A DNA stretch of 62,807 bases from Myxococcus llanfairpwllgwyngyllgogerychwyrndrobwllllantysiliogogogochensis (lineage in GTDB: Bacteria; Myxococcota; Myxococcia; Myxococcales; Myxococcaceae): the NCBI RefSeq assembly GCF_006636215.1, contig NZ_VIFM01000040.1, positions 1-62,807 of the forward strand, given 5' to 3'. The notes under the pieces were generated by a model. The model was given only the letters and a program-made list of their open reading frames with translations. It made no database searches and was not told the DNA's origin. Positions 16,536 to 26,676 of this stretch are shown piece by piece. Made by a program: the position numbers and the translations under genes. The first letter of the stretch is position 1; each line of letters begins with the position of its first letter.

Positions 16536-19500
16536 ATGCGTCCGTCGAGCCCGTGGTGTCTCGCAGTCCTCTGTGCGCTGGTGGCCTGCGGCGAGGCCAC
16601 CGAGGAGGAGTTGAACGGCGTGGAGGCGCTGTCGGAGGCCTCGCAGTCCCTCAATGGCGCGTGTGATGACACGCGGCTGGCCTGGGCCTCCGCCGGAGAC
16701 CCGTCCAACATCTGCGCGGTGCCGTGGCAGTACGGGCTGGACTGCAACAAGTCCGGAACCAACGTCACCTGTGGCCCGTCCACCGGCTTCGAGACGATGA
16801 CCTGCTACGACTACCCGACGTGCCGGCTGCCCCAGTTCGGCGTCCAGGGCCGCGCGACGACGAACTTCAGCCAGACAGTCACTTCCTGCACCGCGTACAC
16901 GGAACAGGAGTGCAGACCCAAGCCGCACACGCCCGATGTGGAGCTCTGCACGGACGTCACCCGCTTCAACTGCGCCACCCAGTGCCTGGCCGCGGCGAAC
17001 GCGAAGCGCAACAGCCTGCCGCTCGCGGACCGCAACCTCGTCGTCATCCAGTCAGTCCAGGGGGCCACCGAGCGGGAGGTCAACTCCGGCTCGTGCACCT
17101 TCACGCTGACCCTGTGGCCCACGTACATCGCCAAGGCGGACCCGGCCTGCGGTGCGTCCACGGGCAACCACTCGTGCCCGGACCCGTCCAAGCCCATCTA
17201 CCCCACGTGCCGTCACAACAACTTCGGCAATGACGTGGCCACCGCCTGCAACGCGAACCCGCTGTTCCACCCCGCGGACACCTCGCTGAACTCCGTGAAG
17301 CTGGCCGCGGCCGCGAAGTGGGCGGCGATGACGCCGAAGAACTACGAGCCCTCGCCGCTCTATGTGCAGCAGCCGCTCTGCCGCACGTGTGACCACCTGA
17401 CGCTCACCGCCGCCTCCACCGCCGTGCAGGTCACCGCCAAGTACGACTGTCTGGTGCAGCAGGGGCTCGCCTCGGGTCTCCCGGCCGGAGCCGGTGGCGC
17501 ACAGCTCCGCACGGAGGTCGTCTCCCGGCTGAAGCTGCTCTTCGAGCTCCACGGACACCAACTGACGCCCGCGCAGGTGCAGTTCATCCGAGGCCTGTAC
17601 CTGTCCGACCCGTCCGCCAACACGAACTGCAGCGCGGGCTTCATCCCGCCGTCCACGCCCGGTTGCGGCACCAGCCTGACGGCGCTCAACGCGTCGATGG
17701 ACCTCTGCACCCGACTGTCCTCGTCCCACGTCCCCGGTATCTCCGCGCGCTCGCAAGCGGCCTATTGCGTGGGCCTGGCTTCGCAGGTCGCGGCGGTGCC
17801 CGCGGGCGTCTGCCAGGGTGACGTGTACCGCGAGAAGTACCACGCCATGTGGCTGAAGCTGTACGAGCGGACCCTCTCCGACATCCGCCGCGATGACGTC
17901 CCGAACGACACGCTCCAGCGCAAGGTCCCCAACGCGGACGACGTGCGCACCCACCTGAAGTCCATCAGCGACTGGTACGCGGTGCAGCAGGCGCAGATGT
18001 TCCCCGGCGCCCTCAACAGCCCGACGCTGATGAAGCAGCTCAGCGAGACGTTCGGCATGTTCTGGAAGGTCGCCTACGAGAACGCCCTCTTGAACGTGAA
18101 CGGGCTGCCCCTGCACGCCCAGCCGCTCAATGCGGGGCTGCTCGTGGACCAGGCGGTGCTCAAGGCCACCCTGACGGGGACGCCAGCAATGAGCGGCCCT
18201 CCCCTGCTGATGCTTTTGGGTGATGGCTTCAGCGGCCTGTTCCAGCGCATGGAGGACTTCAGCTACCTGCATGACCTGGGCTGCCGCTTCAAGGGCTGCG
18301 CGGCGGGCACCGTGGACACCGAGACGGGGGAGCTGTGGGCCCTCTTCGGCGCCGTGCCGGAGGCCACCACGCTCCAGGCGGCGATTTCAGCGGCCAACAA
18401 GCTGAACACGGCCGGCGAAGACCACGCGGGCTGGGTCTCGGTGTTCGGCCTGCTGCACTCGAACCACGTCACCTTCACCCAGGCCGTCCTCTCCGCCACG
18501 GGCGAGACGACGTACAGCCCCGCCCTGCTCAAGAGCGGCGCCGCTGGCGCGCCTCCTCCGCTGGCCCGCTGGGCACAACTGGTGGAGAAGGCGGATGCGT
18601 ATTCCAGCAGCTACGCCAAGTCCGGCTTCTTCGTCAGCACCACGCGCGACACGCTGAAGACGGGCACGGAGGAGTACAAGGCCAACTTCATCAACGACGT
18701 GGTGGCCACGCGCAAGAGCGCGCTCACGACGGCGCTGAACGAGTTCACCCAGCACCGCGCCGCGCTCATCAACGAGGTGCTCGGCGAGGTGGCCAACGCC
18801 GCCAACCAGAAGACGGTGCGGACCACGCTGGCGCGCAAGCTCAACGAGTTCTATTCGCTCAACGCGGACCTCGTCGGGCTCCAGGACAACCTGGAGATAC
18901 AGCGGATGCAGTTCAGCGACTTCGCGGCGGCGTTCAACACCACGCTGGAGAACGAGTCGCCGAACCTGGGCACGGACATCCAGCGCGGCCCGGTGCAGGT
19001 GCTCAGCATCGGCGCGGATGAGGCCCGTTGGTCGCCGGGTGGGACGTTCAACATCCTCTCGCTCGCGGTGCGTCAGCCGGGGCCGGGCGGCGTCGGCGGT
19101 CCCCAGGCCTTCGGCATCCCCGCGCTGCGCGGCGAGCTGCTGAACTTCGAGGTGTCTGGAGAGTACACGCCGAGCTGCGCCATCTCCGGAGCGATGCTGC
19201 CCCATCCCTCGAGCGGCACGCCGTCCGCCATCAACCTGGGCAACGGCCAGGCCCTCACGGGACCCGGGGGCTACACCGTCACCTACTCCGGCAGTGGCTA
19301 CGAAGCGGAGAGCGCGAACCTGTCCATGTTCTCGAAGAGCTCCGTGGAGACCCGGCTGTGCGCGGGCGTCAAGACGGAGGCCGGCGCGGAGTTCTTCGGC
19401 AACGGGACGACGGCGTACGTGTCGGCCGAGGCCTGCGTGAACAACTCGACGGGCATCGAAGGGACGTTCGACCAGCAGTCCGGCAGCGAGCAGCGCAGCA

Positions 19501-21002
19501 CCGCCAGCTTCTCCATGGGCCTGCGCCTGCCGAACACGCCCTTCCCGAACGCGCCGGTGGGCAGCCTGCTGCTGGTGGCGATGACGCCGGGAGGCACCGG
19601 CCGCAACCACATCCGCGACGTGCAGGTGCTCCAGTCGCCCCACACGGGCGTCGTCGTGGAGGCGGACACCGACTACTTCCTGGTGGTGAACGACGTGGGC
19701 TCCTGCGCGGACGACCTGTCGCATCGGCTCACGGTGAAGAGCGTGCGCCTGATGCCCACCGGCGAAGCCGCCCGGGCGCTGGGCAAGGCCATGGCCACGG
19801 TGATGACCGAGCTGCGCGGGGCGACGCCCGCCTACGTGGAACAGGGGCGCGTGACGAGCAGCGAGCTGGAGGCCCTGCGCGTCACCGCCGAGTCCCGGTT
19901 GCTCCAGCAGTACAGCGTGGAGTGCCCGGGCTGCCAGATGAGCGGCATGCCAGACATCTTCAGCGCGCTCTTCGTCTCCTTCGCCACCCAGGAGCTCGCC
20001 CGGCTGGAGCGACTGGTGCAACTGCGCACCGTGGAGCGCGCCATCGAACTCCAACTGCTCGACATCCAGTCCCTGGCGGATGACCTGACGATGGGCGCCA
20101 ACCAGGCACGGCTGCTGCGCCTCCTGCCGCTGTGGCGCCTGCGCAACCTGGATGGCGAGGAGCTGCGTGACAAGTCGCGCGCGCTGACGGGGCTCGTCAC
20201 CGAGTACCTCTACCCGACGCTGGACCTGCGCCACCCCAGCTCGCTCGTGGGCTTGAAGACGAACGCGGACATCAACGCGCTGTTGCAGGCGAACTGGTCC
20301 GACGACTTCACGGTGCTCGCCGACAAGGCGCTCGCGGCCGTCACCGCTGTCGAGGGCGCCCTGGCCCAGGCACGCATCACCGACAAGCTGCCCAAGGACG
20401 TGGCGCTCGCCTTCGCCTTCCCCAACCCCGCGTTCAACATGCCCACCCAGTGGCACGCGGCGAACCCGGAGCGCTCGGAGACGCTGTGGAACACGCTCCT
20501 CTTGGGCACGGGCGAAGTGAGCATCACCCTCACGCCGGATGACCTGTACAGCGTGGGAGGCCAGGGTGGCGCGCTGCTCTGCCAGCACCACATGCCCATC
20601 ATCAAGAACCTGGGCGTCCAGGTGGTCCGTCCCTTCAGCAGCACCAACGCGTCCGACTCCCAGGCGGGCCTGACGGTGCCCGTGCGGTGGGGCGACGTGC
20701 TGGCGTACCCCTCCACGGCGGGCATCAAGAACTACGTGATGCTCAACCAGGACTTCCTCGTGGGGGCTCCGCACCTGTTGTTCGGCAATGACATCGAGGT
20801 GCTGACCCTCTTCGCGCAGGACCTCCAGCAGCCGTTCGCGACCATCGCCGGCAATGGCCTGTCGCCCTTCGGCACCTTCAACATCCGACTGGGCAACGTG
20901 CCTCCCGCGCTGTTCGCCGAGGCCTCCGCGCTGGTCATCACGATGAAGGTGGACGTGCTGGAGCTCGCGACGCCGGTCTCTGGCGTCACCGTCTGCCAGT
21001 AG
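16536..21002 (+). CDS. Giant lipoprotein of unknown family preceding an RHS gene
   Basis: 1488 aa from ATG 16536 (SD GGAGGAG 9 nt upstream). Lipobox LVAC (Cys18). The first 300 or so mature residues are Cys-rich (for example NICAVPW, DCNKSG, VTCGPS, MTCYDYPTC, QECRPK, CGASTGNHSCPDPS) and probably disulfide-bonded. The middle part (about 350-800) is helical and polar. A beta-rich domain follows (about 820-1100), then a long helical stretch with coiled-coil character (about 1130-1290: ARLERLVQLRTVERAIELQLLDIQSLADDL). The end is beta-rich (SPFGTFNIRLGN, ALVITMKVDVLEL). I do not recognise a family. The layout of long helices plus a terminal beta domain, directly before an SpvB/RHS gene, recalls Tc-toxin TcA-TcB neighbourhoods, but it is far shorter than TcA and this is only a suggestion. 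Confidence 0.85.
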   Translation: MRPSSPWCLAVLCALVACGEATEEELNGVEALSEASQSLNGACDDTRLAWASAGDPSNICAVPWQYGLDCNKSGTNVTCGPSTGFETMTCYDYPTCRLPQFGVQGRATTNFSQTVTSCTAYTEQECRPKPHTPDVELCTDVTRFNCATQCLAAANAKRNSLPLADRNLVVIQSVQGATEREVNSGSCTFTLTLWPTYIAKADPACGASTGNHSCPDPSKPIYPTCRHNNFGNDVATACNANPLFHPADTSLNSVKLAAAAKWAAMTPKNYEPSPLYVQQPLCRTCDHLTLTAASTAVQVTAKYDCLVQQGLASGLPAGAGGAQLRTEVVSRLKLLFELHGHQLTPAQVQFIRGLYLSDPSANTNCSAGFIPPSTPGCGTSLTALNASMDLCTRLSSSHVPGISARSQAAYCVGLASQVAAVPAGVCQGDVYREKYHAMWLKLYERTLSDIRRDDVPNDTLQRKVPNADDVRTHLKSISDWYAVQQAQMFPGALNSPTLMKQLSETFGMFWKVAYENALLNVNGLPLHAQPLNAGLLVDQAVLKATLTGTPAMSGPPLLMLLGDGFSGLFQRMEDFSYLHDLGCRFKGCAAGTVDTETGELWALFGAVPEATTLQAAISAANKLNTAGEDHAGWVSVFGLLHSNHVTFTQAVLSATGETTYSPALLKSGAAGAPPPLARWAQLVEKADAYSSSYAKSGFFVSTTRDTLKTGTEEYKANFINDVVATRKSALTTALNEFTQHRAALINEVLGEVANAANQKTVRTTLARKLNEFYSLNADLVGLQDNLEIQRMQFSDFAAAFNTTLENESPNLGTDIQRGPVQVLSIGADEARWSPGGTFNILSLAVRQPGPGGVGGPQAFGIPALRGELLNFEVSGEYTPSCAISGAMLPHPSSGTPSAINLGNGQALTGPGGYTVTYSGSGYEAESANLSMFSKSSVETRLCAGVKTEAGAEFFGNGTTAYVSAEACVNNSTGIEGTFDQQSGSEQRSTASFSMGLRLPNTPFPNAPVGSLLLVAMTPGGTGRNHIRDVQVLQSPHTGVVVEADTDYFLVVNDVGSCADDLSHRLTVKSVRLMPTGEAARALGKAMATVMTELRGATPAYVEQGRVTSSELEALRVTAESRLLQQYSVECPGCQMSGMPDIFSALFVSFATQELARLERLVQLRTVERAIELQLLDIQSLADDLTMGANQARLLRLLPLWRLRNLDGEELRDKSRALTGLVTEYLYPTLDLRHPSSLVGLKTNADINALLQANWSDDFTVLADKALAAVTAVEGALAQARITDKLPKDVALAFAFPNPAFNMPTQWHAANPERSETLWNTLLLGTGEVSITLTPDDLYSVGGQGGALLCQHHMPIIKNLGVQVVRPFSSTNASDSQAGLTVPVRWGDVLAYPSTAGIKNYVMLNQDFLVGAPHLLFGNDIEVLTLFAQDLQQPFATIAGNGLSPFGTFNIRLGNVPPALFAEASALVITMKVDVLELATPVSGVTVCQ

Positions 21003-21018
21003 CCAGCGCCCATTCAAC

Positions 21019-21065
21019 GGGGAGGGTGGAGCGACGTGGGGAACGCCCCGCGCTCCGCCCTCCCC
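21019..21065 (+). terminator. Hairpin between giant lipoprotein and RHS gene
   Basis: Arm GGGGAGGGTGGAGCG (21019-21033) pairs with CGCTCCGCCCTCCCC (21051-21065): 15 bp with a single G-T pair, loop 17 nt. It begins 17 bp after the lipoprotein stop and ends 51 bp before the RHS start. It is either a terminator, giving the RHS gene a separate or reduced transcription, or an attenuator that stabilises the upstream mRNA. Confidence 0.65.
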
Positions 21066-21116
21066 AGCCATCTCGCAGCGCCTCTCTCTTTCGTACTTCA
21101 CCCATCAGGTAGGAAC

Positions 21117-24100
21117 ATGAAACCGCTATCCCTCTTCCGAAGGATGCTGGGCGGCACCGCCCTGCTCGTCTCCCCTCTCGCGCTCGCGCAGCCCGCCGGC
21201 TTCACGGACGCCAAGATTCAACCGCCCCAGCTCGCCGCTCCGCAGCGGGGCTCCCTCATCGGCACCTATGCGCAGACGGCCTTCGGCGCGGCGGATGTGG
21301 CGCGCGGTGGCTTCGCGCTCGCCTCCCCCTTCGCCGTTCCGAAGGACCGGGGCGAGGTGCTCGGCTCGCCCTTCCCCACCTACTCCTCCGATGCTGGCCA
21401 GTCGGAGTGGGGACATGGCTGGCAGACGCGGCTGGAGATTCGCCGGTGGCGTGTTCGTGGCGACCTGGACTACGCGACGGACGAGCTCACCAGCCCCTGG
21501 GGACGGCTCGTCCTCGGCGCCGATGGTGCCTGGTATCCCGCCGACATGAACCCCGCCGTGCGCGTGGAGCAGTCCGCCACGGGCCTCACCGCCTATCACC
21601 CCGACGGCAGCGTCTGGAGCTTCGGTGATGGCGCGGGTGGAGTCGCGGGCTCGGCGCAGGTGAACACCGTGAAGGGTACCTACTCCTGGTCCCTGCGCGA
21701 GGTGGTGAGCGCAACGGGCCGCAAGACGCACTTCACCTACGAGGCCAATGCGACGGGCCGCCTCTTCCTGAAGACGGTGCGGTACGGCGGCACCGGCACG
21801 GACTTCCAGTACCAGGTGGACCTGGGCTACGCGACGCTCGCGAAGCCAGTGGACGACTTCCGCTCGAGCAAGAAGCTGCGGTTGGACCGCCGCGTGTCCA
21901 CCCTGTCGGTGAAGGCGAAGAGCGCGAGCACGGGCCTCTTCGAAGCGCGGTGGCAGTACCAGCTCGCCTACACGGAGCCCGTGGACGGCGTGGCCTTCTA
22001 CCTGTCCCAGGTGGACCAGACCTACGGCACCGCGCCCGACGTGACGGTGGCGCCCACGGCCCGCTACACCTACCACACGTCCGCGGACGCGCTCGCCACC
22101 GCCACCTTCAGCCGGGTGACGAAGCTGGACGCGACGCTCGCCACCGCGGGCCAGGACGCCATCCAGCCCTGGCGCGCCTCGCTGCTGGATGAGGACGAGG
22201 ACGGACGGCTCGACTTCGAGCATGCCCAGGCCCAGATGCTCTACGTCCAGGAGGACTCCGGCTTCCGCGCCGAGGCCCTGCCTCCCGCCAACGCCGGCAC
22301 GCAGTCCGTGTGCCGCCCCACGGCCCACGTGAGCAACGAGCCTCGTCTGCTGGCCCGCCTGCGGCCCAACCAGCTCAAGCCCGAAGTCGTGGCCATCACC
22401 AACACCAGCGGCTCCACCACGGACATCCGCGTGTGTGACCGCGCCGGCACGCTGCTGTCCCAGCAGTCCCTGACGGGCGCGTGGCAGTTGGGCCCGCACA
22501 CCCGCTTCGTGGACCTGGACAGCGACCAGCAGCCGGACTTCATCCGCGTCGTCCCGGGCGGCTTCCAGGTGCGTCCCAATACGAGCAGCGCGGCGCCTGG
22601 TACGCAGTTCGGTGCCACCCTCAACGGCACGTTGACGCCGAGCGTGTCGGCGACGGCGACGTGGGTGCACGACATGAACGGCGACAGCATCCCGGACATC
22701 GTCGCGCGCCTCTCCAACGGGCTGCACGTGTGGCCGGGCACCGGCAGGTACGCGTTCGACTCGGCGTCCAGCAAGCTGTTCCCCGTGCTGACGAAGAACG
22801 GCACCAGCCTTGCGCAGCTCGCGACGTACTCGGCCATGTTCGTCGACGTGAATCGCGACGGCATGTCGGACGTGCTGCTGTCGAAGGCGGGCCTCGCCCT
22901 GCTCTTCGTCAACAACGGCAGCGAGTTCCGCGAGGTCACCGTCCCCTCGCTCACCTTCTTCAACGGGACGACGAGCGCTTTGACTCAGGGCGACTTCGCG
23001 GGCAGCGGCAACACCAGCCTCACCGTGACGAAGGGCTCGGATGCCTACAGCACGTCGCTGGATGGCCCGGAGACGGGCCTGCTCAAGTCGGCGGACGACG
23101 GCAAGGGCACCCTGCTGGGCTTCACGTACACGCGCCTGCCCGCCGCCCCCGGGGCCCGCTTCCGCCAGCCCGTGCTGGCGTCGCTGACGTCGGCATCCTC
23201 GGGCTACGACACCATCACCTACGCCTACCAGTACTTCGGCGCCAACTACCACTCGCAGGGTGGCTTCCTCGTCGGCTTCGACAGCGTCGTGCGCACCGCG
23301 CCGCAGGAGAGCCACGCGGTCAACTTCCTCAATGGAGATGACTTCGCCGGCCTGCTGCTCTCCGACACGCGTACGGACGCGCTCACGCCCCAGGTCCGCG
23401 AGGTCTCCTTCCGCGAGTACGAGGACGCCACGCACCAGGGCGTCACGTTCAAGCGCCTGAAGGAAGAGGGGCAGGGCTTCCGCGACGCGAGCCTGCCGGC
23501 GGTGACGCTCACCGAGTCCACGAAGACGGTCGCCTTCGACGGCCTGTGCCCGCAGCAGCAGGTGCGCGCCACCCCGTGGGGCACCCTCACCACCACGCTG
23601 GGACGCGCCAGCCTGCCGGCGCTCGTCAAGCACCTGCACTGCCTGCCCGCCACCTTGACGTATGCGGGCACGCATCCGCAGTCCTCGCTGAACTTCTCGT
23701 ACCAGGGGGTCATCACCCGCAACACCGTGGGGCTCGTGCAGAGCGTCGTCGCCCAGGGGCCGCAGGGCGCCATGCCGCTCCAGACGGTGAGCTACTGGCC
23801 GGACTTCACCGTGAAGACGGTGAGCGAGCCGGGCCGGGGCAGCACGTCGTTCGAGTACACCCCGGGCCGCCTGCTGCTCTCCAAGGTGACCCAGCCGGAC
23901 GGCGTGGCGCTGGAGGTCACCGAGCGTCACCCGCTGCATGACGGACTCCTGACGATGACCACCCGGCGCGGCGCGAGCACCCATGTGGAGCGCTTCCGCT
24001 ACGACGGGATGGAGCGGCTGGCGAAGCGGTGGGACGCCCTGGGCGCCGCGAGCGAGGTGAATCCCAACGAGACGCTCAGCTACCGGTTCGCCACCGCCAC

Positions 24101-26648
24101 CCGCCCTGCCGGAATCGCCGCGACGGCGCTGGTGGACGCTGGCGGCAATGCCCGGCGCTACACGGAGGAGTACTCCACCGCCGCCGGAGAAGACGTGGCC
24201 AGGACGCGCCTGGTCCCCGAGGGCTGGGTGGTGGACGGCCTGACGCTGCACAGCCGCCAGCAGCGGGAGAAGACGCGGTACGTGCGTCCCAACCTGCCGG
24301 CCAACGCCGACATGGCGGCCCTGGACTACGCCACGCTGCTGGGTGGCATCGAGCAGACGTCGAGCGTGCGCACCGCCGTCTTTGGCTACGACGTGGAGAA
24401 GGTGCTGCGCCACCACGTCGACGTCCAGCAGACCCTGGCCACGTCCTGGGCGCTGTCGGGGGGACGGCTCGTCGTGGAGACCCAGGAGAACAGCACGCAG
24501 ACGCGTCGGCAGTTCCTGGACGCGGCGAAGCGGATGACGCGGTACGAGGATGAGCTCGGCTTCGCCTATTCGTACACCTACGACGCGCTGGGGCGCCTGA
24601 GGGGCGTGACGATGCCGGACAACCAGGGGCACCGGCTGTCCTACGACGCCTATGGTCGCGTCGACCGCGTGGAGCGCGATGGCGTGGCGAACGTGGACTT
24701 CGAGTACGCCCCCGGGACCTGGCTCGTGTCCGCGAAGCGCTTCCGCACGCCGAGCAACACGCTGGTGCGCAGCGAGGGCTACCAGTACGACGGCATTGGC
24801 CGCCGCACCGGCATCACCCACACGAGCACGGGCGGCGTGAAGTCGTACCAGCTCTACTACGACGGTGCCTCGCCGGCGGCTCCCGCCAACACGAGCGTGC
24901 CGGGCCTGCTCACCGCGACGTCGGGTGACGGGTACACGAAGCGGATGGAGTACCGGACGGACGGCACGTTGACGAAGTCGACGCTCAGCCTCACCGGCTG
25001 GCGCACGGTGGAGAGCGAGCTGACGTACGCGGAGAGCGGAGAGGTGCGGCAGGAAGTCACGCGCGTGAAGGACGCGGGTGGCGGTGTCCTGTCCACCACG
25101 TCGCTCGGCTACGTCTGGGATGCCTGGGGCCGGATGAGCGCCCTGACGCGCAACGGGCAGTCCTGGGCGAGCGTGCAGTACAACGCCCTGGGCAAGACGG
25201 CGATGGTGGACTTCGGTGGCGGCACGTCGGTGTCGCTGGGCTACGACGTCCTCACCCGGCAGCGCACCAGCCTCGCGCACACCACGCCGGCCTGGAGCTC
25301 CTCCATCGCCTGGAAGCTGAATGCTCGCGGGCTCACCGACAGCGAGGTGATGGGCTTCGGTGGCACGACACTCGCGCGGCAGTACGGCTATTCACCCCAG
25401 GGCTTCCTGGCCTCGGCCCAGGACGCGCAGCATGCGTATGACTACGGCTTCGACGCACTGGGCCTGTCCACGTTCATCTCCGATGCCTCGGGGACTCGCA
25501 ACCTCGTCACGGGCGCGAACACGTGGGTGGTCGGTGGCGTGACGTACACGCGGGACGGTCTGGGCCGCACGGTGGCCCGGGACGACCTGAGCCTCACCTA
25601 TGGGCCGGACGGTCAGGTGGCCTCCGCGCAGAAGGGCGCACAGAGCTGGAGCTTCGTGTACGACGAGGACGGAGAGCGCCTGTTGAAGCGTGATGCGTCC
25701 GGGGCACCGCTCGCGGCATATCTGGAGGGCGGCGCGTATCTGGATGGCGCGGGACTCACCCAGCCGGTGCGCGTGGATGCGCAGTTGGTGGGCGCGTTGG
25801 AGGATGGCGCCTTCCGCCTGCTGTCCACCGACCGCCGTGGCACGGTGATGGCGGATGCGGACGGGACGCAGCGGGTGGCCTCGCCGTTCGGTGACCGGGC
25901 GACACACCCCACGGGCTCGGCGGCGCTGGACTACGTGGAGAAGGCCTACGACGCGGACCTCGGCTTCGTGCGCATGGGGGTCCGCGACTACGACGCCCGC
26001 ATCAATCGCTTCACCACTCCGGACCCGTTGTTCCTCGAGGACCTGGAGAAGTGCCGCGCCAGTCCCGTCGAGTGCAACCTCTACAGCTACGTGAGCAACC
26101 GTCCGCTGGACCTGGTGGACCCGACGGGGACCGAGGAGAAGAACGTTCCCACGGGGGACGCGGTCGGCAACGCGGTCAGCGTGGGTGCGCCCATCGCCAT
26201 CGCCGCGGGCGTGCAGGTCGGCGGTCCCAAGGTCGTCTCGGGCGTGAAGGCCGGGTACGACATGGGCAAGCGGTTCTTGAACAACCCGGTGGTCTCCGGG
26301 GTCCGCAAGGCCAACGCCGCAATCAAGGTCGTGAAGTTCATCGGCGGTTGCATCAACGGCACCAATCCCCTCTTCAGCGAGCCGGTGGCGCAGTCGCGGG
26401 CCCGCTTCATCCGCGAGGCCCTCCAGGAGATGGCGCAGCAGCAGGCCGCCCTCCACCAGGAGCTGGGCAGCTACCTCGAAGAGGCGAGCCAGTCCCTGCC
26501 GGATGAGGAGCGCATGGACTACGTCCACCAGCGCATCAACGAGCTGGCGGCCGAGGACCGCGCCCTCCAGAAGAAAATCGACAAGGCGACGGAGAACCTG
26601 GAGAGCGCGGAGCAGGAGCTGAAGGAGTTCTACGAGGACCACAGGTAG
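21117..26648 (+). CDS. Secreted SpvB/RHS-repeat protein with unclassified coiled-coil C-terminal tip
   Basis: 1843 aa from ATG 21117 (SD AGGA at 21111). Sec signal peptide MKPLSLFRRMLGGTALLVSPLALA. An SpvB-like N-domain (LASPFAVPKDRGEVLGSPFPTYSS...) is followed by FG-GAP/VCBS-like Asp-rich repeats (FVDLDSDQQPDFIRV, VHDMNGDSIPDIVARL, FVDVNRDGMSDVLLS). Many YD/RHS repeats follow (YTYDALGRLRGVTMPDNQGHRLSYDAYGRVDRV) and the RHS core box (GFVRMGVRDYDARINRFTTPDPL...YSYVSNRPLDLVDPTG, ending at residue 1671). The 172-residue tip has a Gly/Ala/Val-rich stretch and then a coiled coil rich in Glu, Gln and Lys to the C-terminus. No known toxin motif is visible, and the next gene is a permease, not a plausible immunity gene. 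RHS shells generally encase a variable effector tip. Whether this tip is toxic is unknown. Confidence 0.9.
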   Translation: MKPLSLFRRMLGGTALLVSPLALAQPAGFTDAKIQPPQLAAPQRGSLIGTYAQTAFGAADVARGGFALASPFAVPKDRGEVLGSPFPTYSSDAGQSEWGHGWQTRLEIRRWRVRGDLDYATDELTSPWGRLVLGADGAWYPADMNPAVRVEQSATGLTAYHPDGSVWSFGDGAGGVAGSAQVNTVKGTYSWSLREVVSATGRKTHFTYEANATGRLFLKTVRYGGTGTDFQYQVDLGYATLAKPVDDFRSSKKLRLDRRVSTLSVKAKSASTGLFEARWQYQLAYTEPVDGVAFYLSQVDQTYGTAPDVTVAPTARYTYHTSADALATATFSRVTKLDATLATAGQDAIQPWRASLLDEDEDGRLDFEHAQAQMLYVQEDSGFRAEALPPANAGTQSVCRPTAHVSNEPRLLARLRPNQLKPEVVAITNTSGSTTDIRVCDRAGTLLSQQSLTGAWQLGPHTRFVDLDSDQQPDFIRVVPGGFQVRPNTSSAAPGTQFGATLNGTLTPSVSATATWVHDMNGDSIPDIVARLSNGLHVWPGTGRYAFDSASSKLFPVLTKNGTSLAQLATYSAMFVDVNRDGMSDVLLSKAGLALLFVNNGSEFREVTVPSLTFFNGTTSALTQGDFAGSGNTSLTVTKGSDAYSTSLDGPETGLLKSADDGKGTLLGFTYTRLPAAPGARFRQPVLASLTSASSGYDTITYAYQYFGANYHSQGGFLVGFDSVVRTAPQESHAVNFLNGDDFAGLLLSDTRTDALTPQVREVSFREYEDATHQGVTFKRLKEEGQGFRDASLPAVTLTESTKTVAFDGLCPQQQVRATPWGTLTTTLGRASLPALVKHLHCLPATLTYAGTHPQSSLNFSYQGVITRNTVGLVQSVVAQGPQGAMPLQTVSYWPDFTVKTVSEPGRGSTSFEYTPGRLLLSKVTQPDGVALEVTERHPLHDGLLTMTTRRGASTHVERFRYDGMERLAKRWDALGAASEVNPNETLSYRFATATRPAGIAATALVDAGGNARRYTEEYSTAAGEDVARTRLVPEGWVVDGLTLHSRQQREKTRYVRPNLPANADMAALDYATLLGGIEQTSSVRTAVFGYDVEKVLRHHVDVQQTLATSWALSGGRLVVETQENSTQTRRQFLDAAKRMTRYEDELGFAYSYTYDALGRLRGVTMPDNQGHRLSYDAYGRVDRVERDGVANVDFEYAPGTWLVSAKRFRTPSNTLVRSEGYQYDGIGRRTGITHTSTGGVKSYQLYYDGASPAAPANTSVPGLLTATSGDGYTKRMEYRTDGTLTKSTLSLTGWRTVESELTYAESGEVRQEVTRVKDAGGGVLSTTSLGYVWDAWGRMSALTRNGQSWASVQYNALGKTAMVDFGGGTSVSLGYDVLTRQRTSLAHTTPAWSSSIAWKLNARGLTDSEVMGFGGTTLARQYGYSPQGFLASAQDAQHAYDYGFDALGLSTFISDASGTRNLVTGANTWVVGGVTYTRDGLGRTVARDDLSLTYGPDGQVASAQKGAQSWSFVYDEDGERLLKRDASGAPLAAYLEGGAYLDGAGLTQPVRVDAQLVGALEDGAFRLLSTDRRGTVMADADGTQRVASPFGDRATHPTGSAALDYVEKAYDADLGFVRMGVRDYDARINRFTTPDPLFLEDLEKCRASPVECNLYSYVSNRPLDLVDPTGTEEKNVPTGDAVGNAVSVGAPIAIAAGVQVGGPKVVSGVKAGYDMGKRFLNNPVVSGVRKANAAIKVVKFIGGCINGTNPLFSEPVAQSRARFIREALQEMAQQQAALHQELGSYLEEASQSLPDEERMDYVHQRINELAAEDRALQKKIDKATENLESAEQELKEFYEDHR

Positions 26649-26676
26649 CGATACCTGTCGTGAGTCCATCGCGGAG

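Noticed and set aside
18387..21101. 904-residue minus-strand frame opposite the giant lipoprotein
   Set aside because: Same antisense effect; composition is His/Arg/Gly-rich without protein-like motifs.
21126..25280. 1384-residue minus-strand open frame opposite the first RHS gene
   Set aside because: Low-complexity His/Arg/Ala/Val-rich translation typical of antisense frames in high-GC coding DNA; no domain, no ribosome site.
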